Below are positions 46,776-55,270 of a stretch of DNA of 64,000 nucleotides, piece after piece; within the stretch, counting starts at the first letter, position 1; every line of letters begins with the position of its first letter. Made by a program: the position numbers and the translations under genes. The stretch covers positions 99,543-163,542 of the forward strand of contig JAQWSU010000053.1 of NCBI GenBank assembly GCA_029243025.1. The letters are read 5' to 3'. Below the pieces are notes generated by a model. That model did no database searches. It was not told the origin of the DNA and worked only from the letters and a program-made list of their open reading frames with translations. The stretch comes from Pirellulaceae bacterium (GTDB lineage: Bacteria > Planctomycetota > Planctomycetia > Pirellulales > Pirellulaceae).

Positions 46776-47353
46776 TTTGTCTCAACTCCTTTGTGGGGCG
46801 GTTGTGAAATAAGGGACCTATTTCGATTGCTTGTCATCGTCTCAGTGCGAAAATCAGAGCAATAATACCTCAGATATTGTCAAACAAAGTCTGTTGAGAG
46901 GGGCCATCCTCTTTTGGGAGTCTTCCGTTGCCCGTTGGTATTGCCGATCAGCCTGTTGGTCGGACCTACGATGAAAGACCGACGTTTTTACTGAATGGCT
47001 TGGCTGAATGCCGCGTTTTTGGCTCGTTGCAGATCATTCGTCAAAAACGGCCTGTCACCCGCCGGCAAGTTGTCTGAACGTTGATGGGTGAGGGGCAACA
47101 TGGGTCTCCAATTTGACTTTTCACGGCGCTGTACCGAGAGGGCGGGTCCGAAAGATTTTGGGATTTCGGTCTTGGAAGTGATGCATGCAGATGTTGCTGA
47201 GATGGTTGTACGGTAGGTTAAGAAGGGGAAGTCAAGATGATGCAGGTTGGAGGCGCCTTCTTATTCAAGTCCGATGCAAAAGGTGACGAGTAGCCTAGAT
47301 GACAGGTCACTTTGAAGATCGATGATGAGCCGAGACGTAGGAGGAGACAGAAG
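46776..47353. other. intergenic, divergent promoter region
   Basis: 578 bases between the divergent secreted barrel protein and the SIMPL gene. No gene or repeat recognised. The SIMPL ribosome-binding site AGGAGGAG is at 47339-47346. Confidence 0.45.
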
Positions 47354-48085
47354 ATGCGACAATGGAAGAATCGTATTGCCCTGTTTGTATTTGGAAGTTT
47401 GATCGGGTCTTCCGTCGGAATGGGTGCTGATGATTATGATCCGCCTCGCGTGACCGTGTATGGTACGGCCACGAAGGAGGTTGTGCCGGATATCATGAAC
47501 TGGCAGTTATCGGTGCAAAATAAAGAGGCTACCGTTGAGAAGGTTGCGGAGGCACACACCCAATCGGTCCAAGCAGTTCTTGACTTTCTCAAGCGAGAAC
47601 AAGTGCCGGCAGATTGCGTTCAGACATCTGAGATGAGATTCGGCGAGAACTGGATCTACCAGGATCGCAACAAAAAAAGAGATGGTTATGTGGCTTCGAC
47701 GAATGTGTCATTTAAGCTTCATGATTTGCAGAAGTACCAGCAATTGTGGGGCGGAATCTCACGACTGCCTGATGTTTCGTTGAACGGTGTTCAGTTAGAC
47801 ACTTCGAAGCGAATTGAGCATCGGGATGAGACGAGAAAGAAGGCACTTTTGGCTGCCAGAAAAAAGGCCAGCGCGCTTGCCGAGACGCTCGGGTCGGCGA
47901 TTGGTAAACCGCTGCTTATTGAGGAAGAGTTGAACAGTTTTCCCATGGGGTTGGCCGCGAACAGCAACATGCTTTATCGTAACCAGGAGGATTCCGAAAA
48001 CAGCGGAAGCTCGTTAGCTCCGGGGACGATTCCAATTCGAATGCGAGTGAGGGTCTCGTTTCTATTGGAGAAAGATACACCCTGA
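47354..48085 (+). CDS. SIMPL domain (DUF541) secreted protein
   Basis: 243 residues from the ATG at 47354, which has a strong AGGAGGAG site 7 bases upstream; an in-frame TTG at 47312 is less likely. Signal peptide: IALFVFGSLIGSSVGMGA. The mature protein matches SIMPL/DUF541: VTVYGTATKEVVPDIMNWQL at the start, a central TNVSFKLHDLQKYQQL strand-helix unit, the alanine-rich helix KKALLAARKKASALAETLGS, and IPIRMRVRVSFLL at the end. SIMPL proteins are periplasmic or outer-membrane associated and of mostly unknown function. Confidence 0.88.
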   Translation: MRQWKNRIALFVFGSLIGSSVGMGADDYDPPRVTVYGTATKEVVPDIMNWQLSVQNKEATVEKVAEAHTQSVQAVLDFLKREQVPADCVQTSEMRFGENWIYQDRNKKRDGYVASTNVSFKLHDLQKYQQLWGGISRLPDVSLNGVQLDTSKRIEHRDETRKKALLAARKKASALAETLGSAIGKPLLIEEELNSFPMGLAANSNMLYRNQEDSENSGSSLAPGTIPIRMRVRVSFLLEKDTP

Positions 48086-48225
48086 TCGAAGGTCGAACCG
48101 GCAGAAGGTACATTTGCTGCGAATGATCATCCAGAGAGGGTGTACACCGAAAATCTGCCTGTGACGCGGCCGACGTTGGTAGACCTTGCGAACCGCGAGG
48201 CTTACCGGACGAGAAATCTGTGAGC

Positions 48226-48600
48226 TCAACCGACCTCTTTATCTGCCTTTCGTCGACGCCGGATAGCTGCGGCGCCAAGAGCGAGCGTTTCAATTCCGCC
48301 CCAGATTGCCAGGGAAGCGGGTTCAGGGACCGTTTCTGCTGTGGCGCCGGCGGCAATCGGATTTCCCGTATCATCCCAACCCCAGCCGGTGATGGTGATA
48401 TAAGAAAGTGGGTATTCTACATTTGCATCGAATGACACCCAGCCGTTATCGCCGTCCGATGCATCGCTGCTGGCGTTATTATTGAACTGGAAGAGCAGAT
48501 ACCAAGTTTTTCCCGTGTTCTTTCTTATTGGCCCGTTGCGAAAGTTGCCTGCTTGAATGGCATCCGTTAGCAGGGCATCCGTTAGCAGGGCACTGTGCAT
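48226..48600 (-). pseudogene. truncated PEP-CTERM protein
   Basis: The frame encodes about 124 residues, including a beta-rich NNNASSDASDGDNGWVSFDA segment and the sorting tail ETVPEPASLAIWGGIETLAL followed by a basic end (RRRRKADKEVG). There is no signal peptide, and the frame opens inside the 3' end of the aminopropyltransferase gene, overlapping it by 19 bases. It looks like the C-terminal part of a larger PEP-CTERM protein whose start was lost, perhaps by a rearrangement that joined it to the SpeE gene. A 15-bp tandem duplication lies at the junction. Confidence 0.6.
48560..48589. repeat. 15-bp exact tandem duplication at the SpeE/PEP-CTERM junction
   Basis: gcatccgttagcagg occurs twice. 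It overlaps the stop codon of the aminopropyltransferase and the start of the truncated PEP-CTERM frame, giving ALLTDALLTDA in the latter. Confidence 0.9.
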
Positions 48601-49466
48601 CCGGGCGTCATGATTTGACTCGCATGGTGGATCTCAGCGGTCCAATATTTCGTGACAAGATTTCGTCGATCTTGGAGTTTCTTGAGAGATTCCACCTGAG
48701 GGCCAGACGGGGCGTGTGTTCTTGACGCCATCAAGAAAAGGTATTCTCCACAGTGGTAAGATGGAATGGTAAGTCGAAGATTGGCGATAGTTCCTAGGTT
48801 CAGTTCTATCCGTTGGCGTATTTTGTCAATGAAATCGTTGTCGAGTAGTGAGCCGGCCTGAACAGCACAAACGCCATTAGGTTTGAGGGCATGATTTACG
48901 GTTGAGTAAAATTCTTCTTCGAAGAGCACCGTGGACGGTCCAATCGCGTCATTACAATCGATAATTGCAACATCGAATGCGTTCTCATATTCTCGTAGAG
49001 CTTGGCTGGCGTCTTCGTAACGCAGTTTGACGCGAGGGTCTGAAAAAGCGCCTTGGCTGAGACTTGGTAAATGTTCGGCAGCAAGCCGGACAAATTCTTC
49101 GTCAATGTCGATCATGACAACTTCTGCTGGATTGTGCTGAAGAACCTCACGCAGTGTTCCGCCGTCGCCTCCACCAATAATCAGAACCCGTTGGGGATTG
49201 GGGTGGGTCAACATCGGCGGATGGACGAGCATCTCATGGTAAATGTGTTCATCAAAGGTCGATAGCTGCACGATTCCATCGAGCACTAGTACTCTTCCAT
49301 ACACGGGATTTTCAAAGATGAGACATTCTTGAAATTGTGTGCGGGTGTGGCAGAGCAATTCGGTGATCCGCAGGCCGTGATTGACATTCCCATGGCGTTG
49401 TCCGGGAACCGTTCCCTCAATGAACCACTTAGATTGGTTGTCGTCGATGATGTTGCAAGTTTGCAC
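48582..49466 (-). CDS. speE: polyamine aminopropyltransferase (spermidine synthase type)
   Basis: 294 residues from GTG 49466, preceded by a GGAG site about 6 bases upstream; TTG 49478 is an alternative. Motifs of the family are intact: ECLIFENPVYGRVLVLDGIV, the substrate motif STFDEHIYHEM, the dcAdoMet-binding IIGGGDGGTLREVL and the catalytic-Asp region IIDCNDAIGPS. It transfers an aminopropyl group from decarboxylated AdoMet to a diamine such as putrescine. It is the last of four tightly spaced minus-strand genes, after two SpeD-like/SET fusions and a second SpeE-type protein, so its dcAdoMet may come from the SpeD-like partners. The last residues (TPGCTVPC) run into a 15-bp tandem duplication. 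Confidence 0.9.
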   Translation of the reverse strand: MQTCNIIDDNQSKWFIEGTVPGQRHGNVNHGLRITELLCHTRTQFQECLIFENPVYGRVLVLDGIVQLSTFDEHIYHEMLVHPPMLTHPNPQRVLIIGGGDGGTLREVLQHNPAEVVMIDIDEEFVRLAAEHLPSLSQGAFSDPRVKLRYEDASQALREYENAFDVAIIDCNDAIGPSTVLFEEEFYSTVNHALKPNGVCAVQAGSLLDNDFIDKIRQRIELNLGTIANLRLTIPSYHCGEYLFLMASRTHAPSGPQVESLKKLQDRRNLVTKYWTAEIHHASQIMTPGCTVPC

Positions 49467-49493
49467 GAGGGGCTCCAAGAGATAACGTTGGGA

Positions 49494-50462
49494 TTAGGCC
49501 AGCCAGCTACTTGGTGGAATGAAATCGTATAAGGTTTGTTGGTAGTCTACAAACAGCTCTTCACCGGCCTTGATGGGGCGAATTACCTGGGAGGGTACCG
49601 TCCAAATTGGCTTGTTGAATTGATGAAATTCGAGGGTCGCGTTTTGCCAATCTAAGAACGTGTTTGGATGGCTAGAATGATTCATCAGGCCTTCATAGTC
49701 GAAAACGACCACTCCCATTTGGTAGGCGTCGGTGATGCTGTTGAGCGTTTGGGCAGGTGTGGGATTATCGAGCTCAAAATGCTTTGCGATCGCGTCGCGG
49801 ATCCGTTTCGGCAAATTCTTGACAAAAACCTCGTCCAATTCATATCCCAATGAATCGGCGTCGTGAACGCTTTGGCCAAGGTCGGTTTCGATGATTAGTT
49901 CTGTGTCCCACTCGAATTGTTCTCCTGTTGGTAGATGGATGATTTCACCAGGGGAAAAGTCGTGAGAGGCGAACAAGCCAAGGCCGCGATTCGGTGAGTG
50001 CCCCAGGGTCATGCCTTTGGGTAAAGTACTTTTGCGGAGATCAATCGTCCTTGATTTGACCCGTCGATGGTCCATCGCTTCAATTCTTTGTGTTTCGGAC
50101 GATCCGCGTTTAATCTCGAGGACTTGGCTTTGTTTGGCACGTAATCCATCACGCAATTGCTGTTCAATAAGACGATATTCCCCATCGCACGCGATCTGGA
50201 CATCGCTTGAGGCATAGGCATGTTCGGGCCAGGTGTGGATGGTGAATTGTGCTTTGGGTGTTAGCAAATAGCCGGTTATTCCGCTCGGACGGAAACGATG
50301 GAAAACACGGTCGATCGCCGTTTCACCAATTGCCCTTGCTGACTTTTGCAGAAGAGAATCAAGGGCCGTTTGGTCGTTAAGGATGAGAGTATCGCAGTCC
50401 CAACATTCCATGATCAGATGGCTGCTGCGGAGGAACAATTCTGGTGTTGTTTTTTTTATCAT
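49494..50462 (-). CDS. AdoMet decarboxylase-like/SET domain fusion B
   Basis: 322 residues. Residues about 12-100 resemble bacterial SpeD (LIMECWDCDTLILND, FRPSGITGYLL, then FTIHTWPEHAYASSDVQIAC). The Ser that becomes the pyruvoyl group, normally in an ES-H motif, is replaced: here the sequence is KAQFTIHTWPE with Ala71. The His equivalent to T. maritima His68 (His76) is kept. Residues about 158-308 are a SET domain: NRGLGLFASHDFSPGEII, GLMNHSSHPN at 259-267 and GEELFVDY at 300-307. The SpeD-like half is therefore probably unable to process itself. It overlaps the preceding SpeE-type gene by ATGA and likely acts with fusion A. Confidence 0.85.
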   Translation of the reverse strand: MIKKTTPELFLRSSHLIMECWDCDTLILNDQTALDSLLQKSARAIGETAIDRVFHRFRPSGITGYLLTPKAQFTIHTWPEHAYASSDVQIACDGEYRLIEQQLRDGLRAKQSQVLEIKRGSSETQRIEAMDHRRVKSRTIDLRKSTLPKGMTLGHSPNRGLGLFASHDFSPGEIIHLPTGEQFEWDTELIIETDLGQSVHDADSLGYELDEVFVKNLPKRIRDAIAKHFELDNPTPAQTLNSITDAYQMGVVVFDYEGLMNHSSHPNTFLDWQNATLEFHQFNKPIWTVPSQVIRPIKAGEELFVDYQQTLYDFIPPSSWLA

Positions 50463-51568
50463 AGAGTCACGATGTGGGATTTTAGTTTGCTTGCCCTGAC
50501 GAAGAGCCAGATTTGGTCTTGAAATGAGGGGATGACATCTTGTGTCGTTTCCACATTCTCAAATCTTTTCGAAATGGCGGCGAGAATGGGTTCTTGTTCA
50601 CGGTTGTCAGCGAACTTGGTGAGTTCGGCATGCGTGCCGAGGATGCCATCCTCTGTCAGCACATGGCTCATTAGGCTTATCTGGTCATCGAGTGTGTAGT
50701 TGGCGAGCGGAGTGTCCGGAAGGTCCGATAGCACCAAATCAAATCGTTCTGTGCAATTGGCGAGGTATTTGAACGCGTCTTCGAAACGCAATTCGGCCCG
50801 AGGGTCCTTGTGCGATTCAGCAACGATCTCCGGGAAGTGCTTACGACAGAAATTAACGACCTCGCGATCCAGTTCCACCATCACAACACGTTCGACTGGA
50901 TGAGTTAGAACTTCGCGAAGCACGCCGCAATCACCACCGCCTAAAATGAGCACTCGTTTTGCGTTGGCATTCATCGCATGAGACACTAAGCCGCGGCTGA
51001 AAAGCTGCTCATCTCGCTCGCCAATTTGTATTTCGTCGCCAAGTAGAAGAGCACGCCCATAAATCGGATGTTCTGACAACGTGATCCTCTGGTAAGGTGA
51101 TTTTTGTCTGGCGATTTCTCGACTAAACAGATAGCCGCTATCAGAAGGGAAGAAGAAGGTGGGTTCACGTTCCGGTATTGTCTGGACTCGGCTTGTGACG
51201 CAACGACCGGTTGAAGATACGTTCTCGCAGAAACGAACGGCAGCTTCTGCGTCTCCCGTTACTTGCACCATGATCGCAACACTGTCGGCGCTGACTCGCA
51301 TGTCGATCTTTGCGTCGCAGGTGTCCAGTGAAACCAACATGCGATCGTGGGAGAGTCTTCGAAAGACAATGTTCGGATTCGTCAGCAACGGCAAGGCCGC
51401 CGTCAGAAGGCGACACCGGATCGCTTTTTCAGTGGGCGAGATGATCGTGTCTTGCCAATGTAATTCCACCAGAAACCAATCTGGCTCAAAGTTGAAATCG
51501 GGTCGTGACAGAATCAGACGTTTCGACTCAACGGCTTGGCGTGGTTCCGAAGACAACTTGATGTTCAT
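50459..51568 (-). CDS. aminopropyltransferase-like protein with unusual N-terminal domain
   Basis: 369 residues from the ATG at 51568, whose ATGA overlaps the stop of fusion A; the upstream in-frame start at 51619 would overlap more. Residues about 140-365 are a spermidine synthase fold: ITLSEHPIYGRALLLGDEIQ, ERDEQLFSRGLVSH in place of the usual Tyr-His substrate motif, ILGGGDCGVLREVL and VLSDLPDTPLANYT. Residues 1-130 are a separate domain of unknown family (FLVELHWQDTIISPTEKAIR). The altered substrate motif suggests a different acceptor from putrescine. It ends with ATGA overlap onto fusion B, so the operon is translationally coupled. Confidence 0.85.
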   Translation of the reverse strand: MNIKLSSEPRQAVESKRLILSRPDFNFEPDWFLVELHWQDTIISPTEKAIRCRLLTAALPLLTNPNIVFRRLSHDRMLVSLDTCDAKIDMRVSADSVAIMVQVTGDAEAAVRFCENVSSTGRCVTSRVQTIPEREPTFFFPSDSGYLFSREIARQKSPYQRITLSEHPIYGRALLLGDEIQIGERDEQLFSRGLVSHAMNANAKRVLILGGGDCGVLREVLTHPVERVVMVELDREVVNFCRKHFPEIVAESHKDPRAELRFEDAFKYLANCTERFDLVLSDLPDTPLANYTLDDQISLMSHVLTEDGILGTHAELTKFADNREQEPILAAISKRFENVETTQDVIPSFQDQIWLFVRASKLKSHIVTL

Positions 51569-52503
51569 TGGATCCAATCGCTTGGCGGAATATATCCAGG
51601 TATCTCGCGGTAGTCCCAAAATAGTTCATCGCCGGGTTGAATCGTGCGAGTGGCGAATTGTCGGGTGAGAAAAACGGGAGATCCATCCTGAAAGGAAAGC
51701 CCTTCGGGCAACCATTCCATCGTTGTATTTGCCTTGCAGGAATGGTTCATTAATCCGTCGAAGCCTGAGACCAACACTTCATGCTGACGTTTGTGGGTGA
51801 TGTGCTCTCGGAGGATAATGGAAGAGGGTTTGCTAAGCTTGTAGTGCCGCGCAAGCAAGGCAAGAAGTTCCGGTGGGAATGTCTCCAATTCCGCGATCGT
51901 TAATTCGCAACCAAGCTCGTCAGCGCTAAGGACTGACTCACCTGCATCCGTTTGCATGATGAAATGAGTGTCCAAGCTCGCCAATTCGACTTGATTTTCA
52001 TAGATGGTTTCTCCTGGCGCAAGAGTTTTCGAGGCGAATAGGCCGAGTCCGCGACCAGGAGATCGATCGACGTATAACGTCTTTGGTAAATGGGATTTTC
52101 GACAATCCACGGCAACTCGTGTGATCGGTCGATGCCCTAAAATTCGCGCAGAACGATCTGCAGATAATCCTCGTTCTAATTCGACGATCTCTGTGTCGCT
52201 TGGATGAAGCGCGTTGGTTAACGTCTGAACTGCCGCATGAGGATCACAGTCGCCACACGTGTAAATGTCAGCGACCACTTGATTAGAATCGGGGATGGTG
52301 TAAACGGACATATGTGATTCTTGAAGGATGGCAAGAATTCGAATTCCGTTGGGAGTCTGACGATATGATTTCATCTTGACGATCAATGCACCGGCGGCCG
52401 CGATTGCTTCGTTCAGCAAAGGTTCCATGCTGTCGATGTGATCAAGAAATCCAACATTGCAGCCGGACATGTCGATGAGTAAATGGGTTCCTGATGTGTT
52501 CAT
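51565..52503 (-). CDS. AdoMet decarboxylase-like/SET domain fusion A
   Basis: 312 residues. Residues about 5-100 resemble SpeD (THLLIDMSGCNVGFL, ILAILQESHMSVYTIP, DIYTCGDCDP). The cleavage pair Glu62-Ser63 and the Cys83 proton donor position are present, but the His at position 68, needed for processing in T. maritima SpeD, is Tyr68. Residues about 149-299 are a SET domain: GRGLGLFASKTLAPGETIYE, GLMNHSCKANTTMEW at 250-264 and GDELFWDY at 291-298. SET domains are AdoMet-dependent lysine methyltransferases. Both halves thus use AdoMet. It is the first gene of the four-gene set and its stop overlaps the next ATG. Confidence 0.88.
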   Translation of the reverse strand: MNTSGTHLLIDMSGCNVGFLDHIDSMEPLLNEAIAAAGALIVKMKSYRQTPNGIRILAILQESHMSVYTIPDSNQVVADIYTCGDCDPHAAVQTLTNALHPSDTEIVELERGLSADRSARILGHRPITRVAVDCRKSHLPKTLYVDRSPGRGLGLFASKTLAPGETIYENQVELASLDTHFIMQTDAGESVLSADELGCELTIAELETFPPELLALLARHYKLSKPSSIILREHITHKRQHEVLVSGFDGLMNHSCKANTTMEWLPEGLSFQDGSPVFLTRQFATRTIQPGDELFWDYREIPGYIPPSDWIQ

Positions 52504-52890
52504 GATTTTCGGCGAATTACTGACGAGATGTCCTTGGGGGGGGGACTGAACCGTAAGTTACAGCAATCAAGTGACACTTATTGAATGCCGTTCAGGCACA
52601 CAATGGTTCTGAATCAACTTTCATCGTGCAAAATGAACAAATCGCATTTTCTGGGCATCGAGTCGCGCGATTTTTAACGGGCGGGATACTGGCTCGCTTG
52701 AGGGAAGTTTAGCATGAGTGTGTCGGGTGGCCACCAGGATTCGTTTTTCTAGCTGGCTGGAGAATGTGTTGAAATCGAACCAATTGGAATGTTCGTTAGT
52801 ATCCAGGGTGCTGTCCTTGCACTTACTGTTCTTAGAATGACCCTGGTTCGCCGTATCGCGTTTGGTGAACACACTTGGTCGGTGGACGCT
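52504..52890. other. gap between ATP-grasp gene and SpeD-SET operon
   Basis: 387 bases on the minus strand between the ATP-grasp stop and the fusion A start. Contains the possible small ORF at 52621-52872 and presumably the operon promoter. Confidence 0.4.
52621..52872 (-). CDS. possible small ORF downstream of ATP-grasp gene
   Basis: An 83-codon frame starting with GTG 52872, 18 bases after the ATP-grasp stop, with coding-like composition and a basic product (NEHSNWFDFNTFSSQLEKRI, ending MRFVHFAR). No family was recognised, and no strong ribosome-binding site was seen. If real it could be a small partner or substrate of the ATP-grasp enzyme. Confidence 0.3.
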   Translation of the reverse strand: MFTKRDTANQGHSKNSKCKDSTLDTNEHSNWFDFNTFSSQLEKRILVATRHTHAKLPSSEPVSRPLKIARLDAQKMRFVHFAR

Positions 52891-53868
52891 TTAAACGTCA
52901 AGGAAAGAATCTAGGCCGGACGCGAGGAAGTGCATCTCATCAACGTATTGCTGATTGCCGTGTCCTCCACCTTCCGTCTTGTTGACATCAATCAAGTAGT
53001 ATTCGCCTGCGTGCTGGACATAATCGAACCGACCAAAATCAATGTTCAGTGATTTGCGCCATTGCCTTACTACGTCCGGGACAGTGGTAGAGAGGTCCTC
53101 TGTTTCGCAATTGCCAAACTTGACGATGGGGTCGGGAGCGCCAATTCGACCACAGAGTTCCTTGTCACCAAAAAAACAGTAGTAGTTTGTATGGAACAGC
53201 CCCTCCTCGTAATCCGGCAAGAATCGTTCAACGATCAGTTGGTCATTCTGCCAGACACCGCGCGGAACATTCGCGATGCTCTCGAAGATGGGGTATCTCA
53301 GAGGATTCAATGAAAAAGTTTTCTTCCAGCGGTTTGATTCATTATTTGGTAGCAGCTTATTAAACACTGACATGAATCGGTGAATGGCAGAGGATATGAA
53401 CTTATGAGAGGAGAATGTCTTCCAGTCGTATTTGGCTGTCATCTTGTTGGGCATCACGCTATTCGGTATTGCTCTCATATTTGAGCATTGATGGATCTTT
53501 GTTTTCCAGCTGAATTTTCGATGCAAAACATGTTCTGGCCATCCACCGTAGTTTGCGTTGGTCTTTATAATTACCGGGCCCTTGTAATTGTCCGTCGGAG
53601 ACAGCAGCAATTGGCTGAAACTTCGACGTGAAATATCTAATGCCCTCCCGTTGACGACTTTCGGATACCCTTTTTGAAGTGACCTGTATTCGGATGGAAC
53701 GTCTGTCTTGTCGACATGCAGAATAATTGCGTCTGCAGCTGGGAGTGAATTTGGGCCGACATGATCGATAACTTTGTAGCCATTGGATCTCCAATAGCGA
53801 GCATACAGGTCAATCGCGTAGTACATCGGCTTGCTCGGTCGGTCGCGAACGATGACGATTGTTTTCAT
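52891..53868 (-). CDS. ATP-grasp family protein
   Basis: 325 residues from ATG 53868 (MKTIVIVRDRPSKPMYYAID). The central and C-terminal parts follow the ATP-grasp layout: PVIIKTNANYGGWPEHVLHR for the first lysine strand, QLIVERFLPDYEEGLF for the second, and DFGRFDYVQHAGEYYLIDVN followed by KTEGGG for the metal-binding Asp/Asn region. ATP-grasp enzymes ligate carboxylates to amines or thiols via acyl phosphate. The reaction partner is unknown. It lies upstream of the SpeD-SET operon on the same strand, and ATP-grasp/polyamine combinations would allow amide bonds to polyamines, but this is only a suggestion. Confidence 0.85.
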   Translation of the reverse strand: MKTIVIVRDRPSKPMYYAIDLYARYWRSNGYKVIDHVGPNSLPAADAIILHVDKTDVPSEYRSLQKGYPKVVNGRALDISRRSFSQLLLSPTDNYKGPVIIKTNANYGGWPEHVLHRKFSWKTKIHQCSNMRAIPNSVMPNKMTAKYDWKTFSSHKFISSAIHRFMSVFNKLLPNNESNRWKKTFSLNPLRYPIFESIANVPRGVWQNDQLIVERFLPDYEEGLFHTNYYCFFGDKELCGRIGAPDPIVKFGNCETEDLSTTVPDVVRQWRKSLNIDFGRFDYVQHAGEYYLIDVNKTEGGGHGNQQYVDEMHFLASGLDSFLDV

Positions 53869-54259
53869 ATTGCTACACGGATTGACTTGGCAAAGGTTTC
53901 GAGAAGTGTCTCAGACGGGGCGATGGAAACGGTTGGTCCCATAAGGAAATGTAAAATATGATTAGCGAGGATTTCTGCCTTTTGCCCTTTTTCTTTGTCT
54001 TCTATCGTAGATCGACCGGTTGGTCTGTTGATTCGCGACCGGTGGTATAGCTTTTAGGGCTGATGTCGATAAATACGGGGTTGTGAGTATCGAGCTCGAT
54101 TATGGTTAAATGTACTTCAATTAATTACTCGGGAGCAGTTTTCCATTGAAGGTGGACCCTGCGAGTGATTTGTATTCCGATCAGCCATTGCTCGTCGTCG
54201 CGGGGGGCGCTCGCTGTGTCGAAATGATTTTCTTGACAACGTCATGGCGTGTCCAATTG
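53869..54259. other. intergenic, divergent promoter region
   Basis: 391 bases between the ATP-grasp gene and the divergent glycosyltransferase, some of which may be coding if the latter starts earlier (in-frame TTG 54146, ATG 54224). Confidence 0.4.
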
Positions 54260-55270
54260 ATGAACCGATTCAGTCTTGAGCAACAACCGACCCCCGAGGA
54301 GCAGCAGGATCTGCCCGCCTTGTCGATCGTATTGGCGACACCCGATGATTTTGCGTCGATAGAAAAAACGATCAGCTATCTGCTGCGACAAACCGTGATT
54401 GCGCAGCTTGAACTCGTGATTGTCGCACGATCGGTTGAACGGTTGGGGGTGAAGCCGGATTGCCTATCGGCATTTGCATCTTTTCAAGTCATTGAGATTG
54501 GACCTTTCGATGCGATTGGTCATGCCAATGCGGAAGGGGTGCGTCACGCGAGATCGCCTTGGGTTGTGTTGGCTGAGGACCATTGTTTTCCCGAAGCTGA
54601 ATGGGCGGAGCAATTTCTGGCAGTTCAGGATGGAGCTTGGGTGGCGATCGGTCCAGGTATAAAAAATGCGAATCCTGGTACGAAAATTAGTTGGGCAGAT
54701 CTTTTTATTGGATATGGGGTATGGCTGTTGCCAACGTCGTCACGAGAAGTTGATTTTCTTCCAGGCCACAATAGCTGCTACCGCCGGGACGTGCTCTTGG
54801 ATTATGGCGATCAGCTCGACGAAATGTTGCAAGCAGAGACGGTGTTGCATTGGGATTTGCGCGGCAAAGGATTTCGGTTGTTTCTTAATAGCGCCTGTGT
54901 GGTTGCACACACCAACTTTTCGCTCTGGTCTGCCTGGCTAAAGGCAATGCTCTACCACGGACGTGTTTTCGCGAGCAGTCGTTCAGAAGAGATGACGTTG
55001 GCGAGACGATCGCTTTACGTTTTCGGATCACCCCTGATACCGCTGGTGAGAGCGTTCAAGATTTGGGGTGCATTGACGAACTGGGAGCTGCGACGAAGGT
55101 ATCTCAACTGCTTCTCGATCTTGCTCGTTGGGTTGACTGTCAACGGGTTCGGCGAATTGCTCGGTTATGCGTTTGGCCCAGGTCGGGCGCCTGAATTGGT
55201 TGGCCAATATGAGTTTCACCGAGCTCAACATATTTGCGAACAAGATCGCGGGGAGCTGTTTGATGACTGA
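54260..55270 (+). CDS. family 2 glycosyltransferase
   Basis: 336 residues from ATG 54260; ATG 54224 and TTG 54146 are in-frame alternatives. GT2 features: LSIVLATPDDFASIEKTISY, VVLAEDHCFPEAEW as the acidic metal-binding segment, and PGHNSCYRRDVLLDYGDQLD. C-terminal hydrophobic segments (FGSPLIPLVRAFKIWGAL, CFSILLVGLTVNGFGELLGY) suggest membrane association. It probably adds a sugar to a lipid-linked or surface glycan. Its stop overlaps the ATG of the Gfo/Idh/MocA oxidoreductase by 8 bases, so the two are coupled; the oxidoreductase may modify the sugar that it uses. Confidence 0.85.
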   Translation: MNRFSLEQQPTPEEQQDLPALSIVLATPDDFASIEKTISYLLRQTVIAQLELVIVARSVERLGVKPDCLSAFASFQVIEIGPFDAIGHANAEGVRHARSPWVVLAEDHCFPEAEWAEQFLAVQDGAWVAIGPGIKNANPGTKISWADLFIGYGVWLLPTSSREVDFLPGHNSCYRRDVLLDYGDQLDEMLQAETVLHWDLRGKGFRLFLNSACVVAHTNFSLWSAWLKAMLYHGRVFASSRSEEMTLARRSLYVFGSPLIPLVRAFKIWGALTNWELRRRYLNCFSILLVGLTVNGFGELLGYAFGPGRAPELVGQYEFHRAQHICEQDRGELFDD

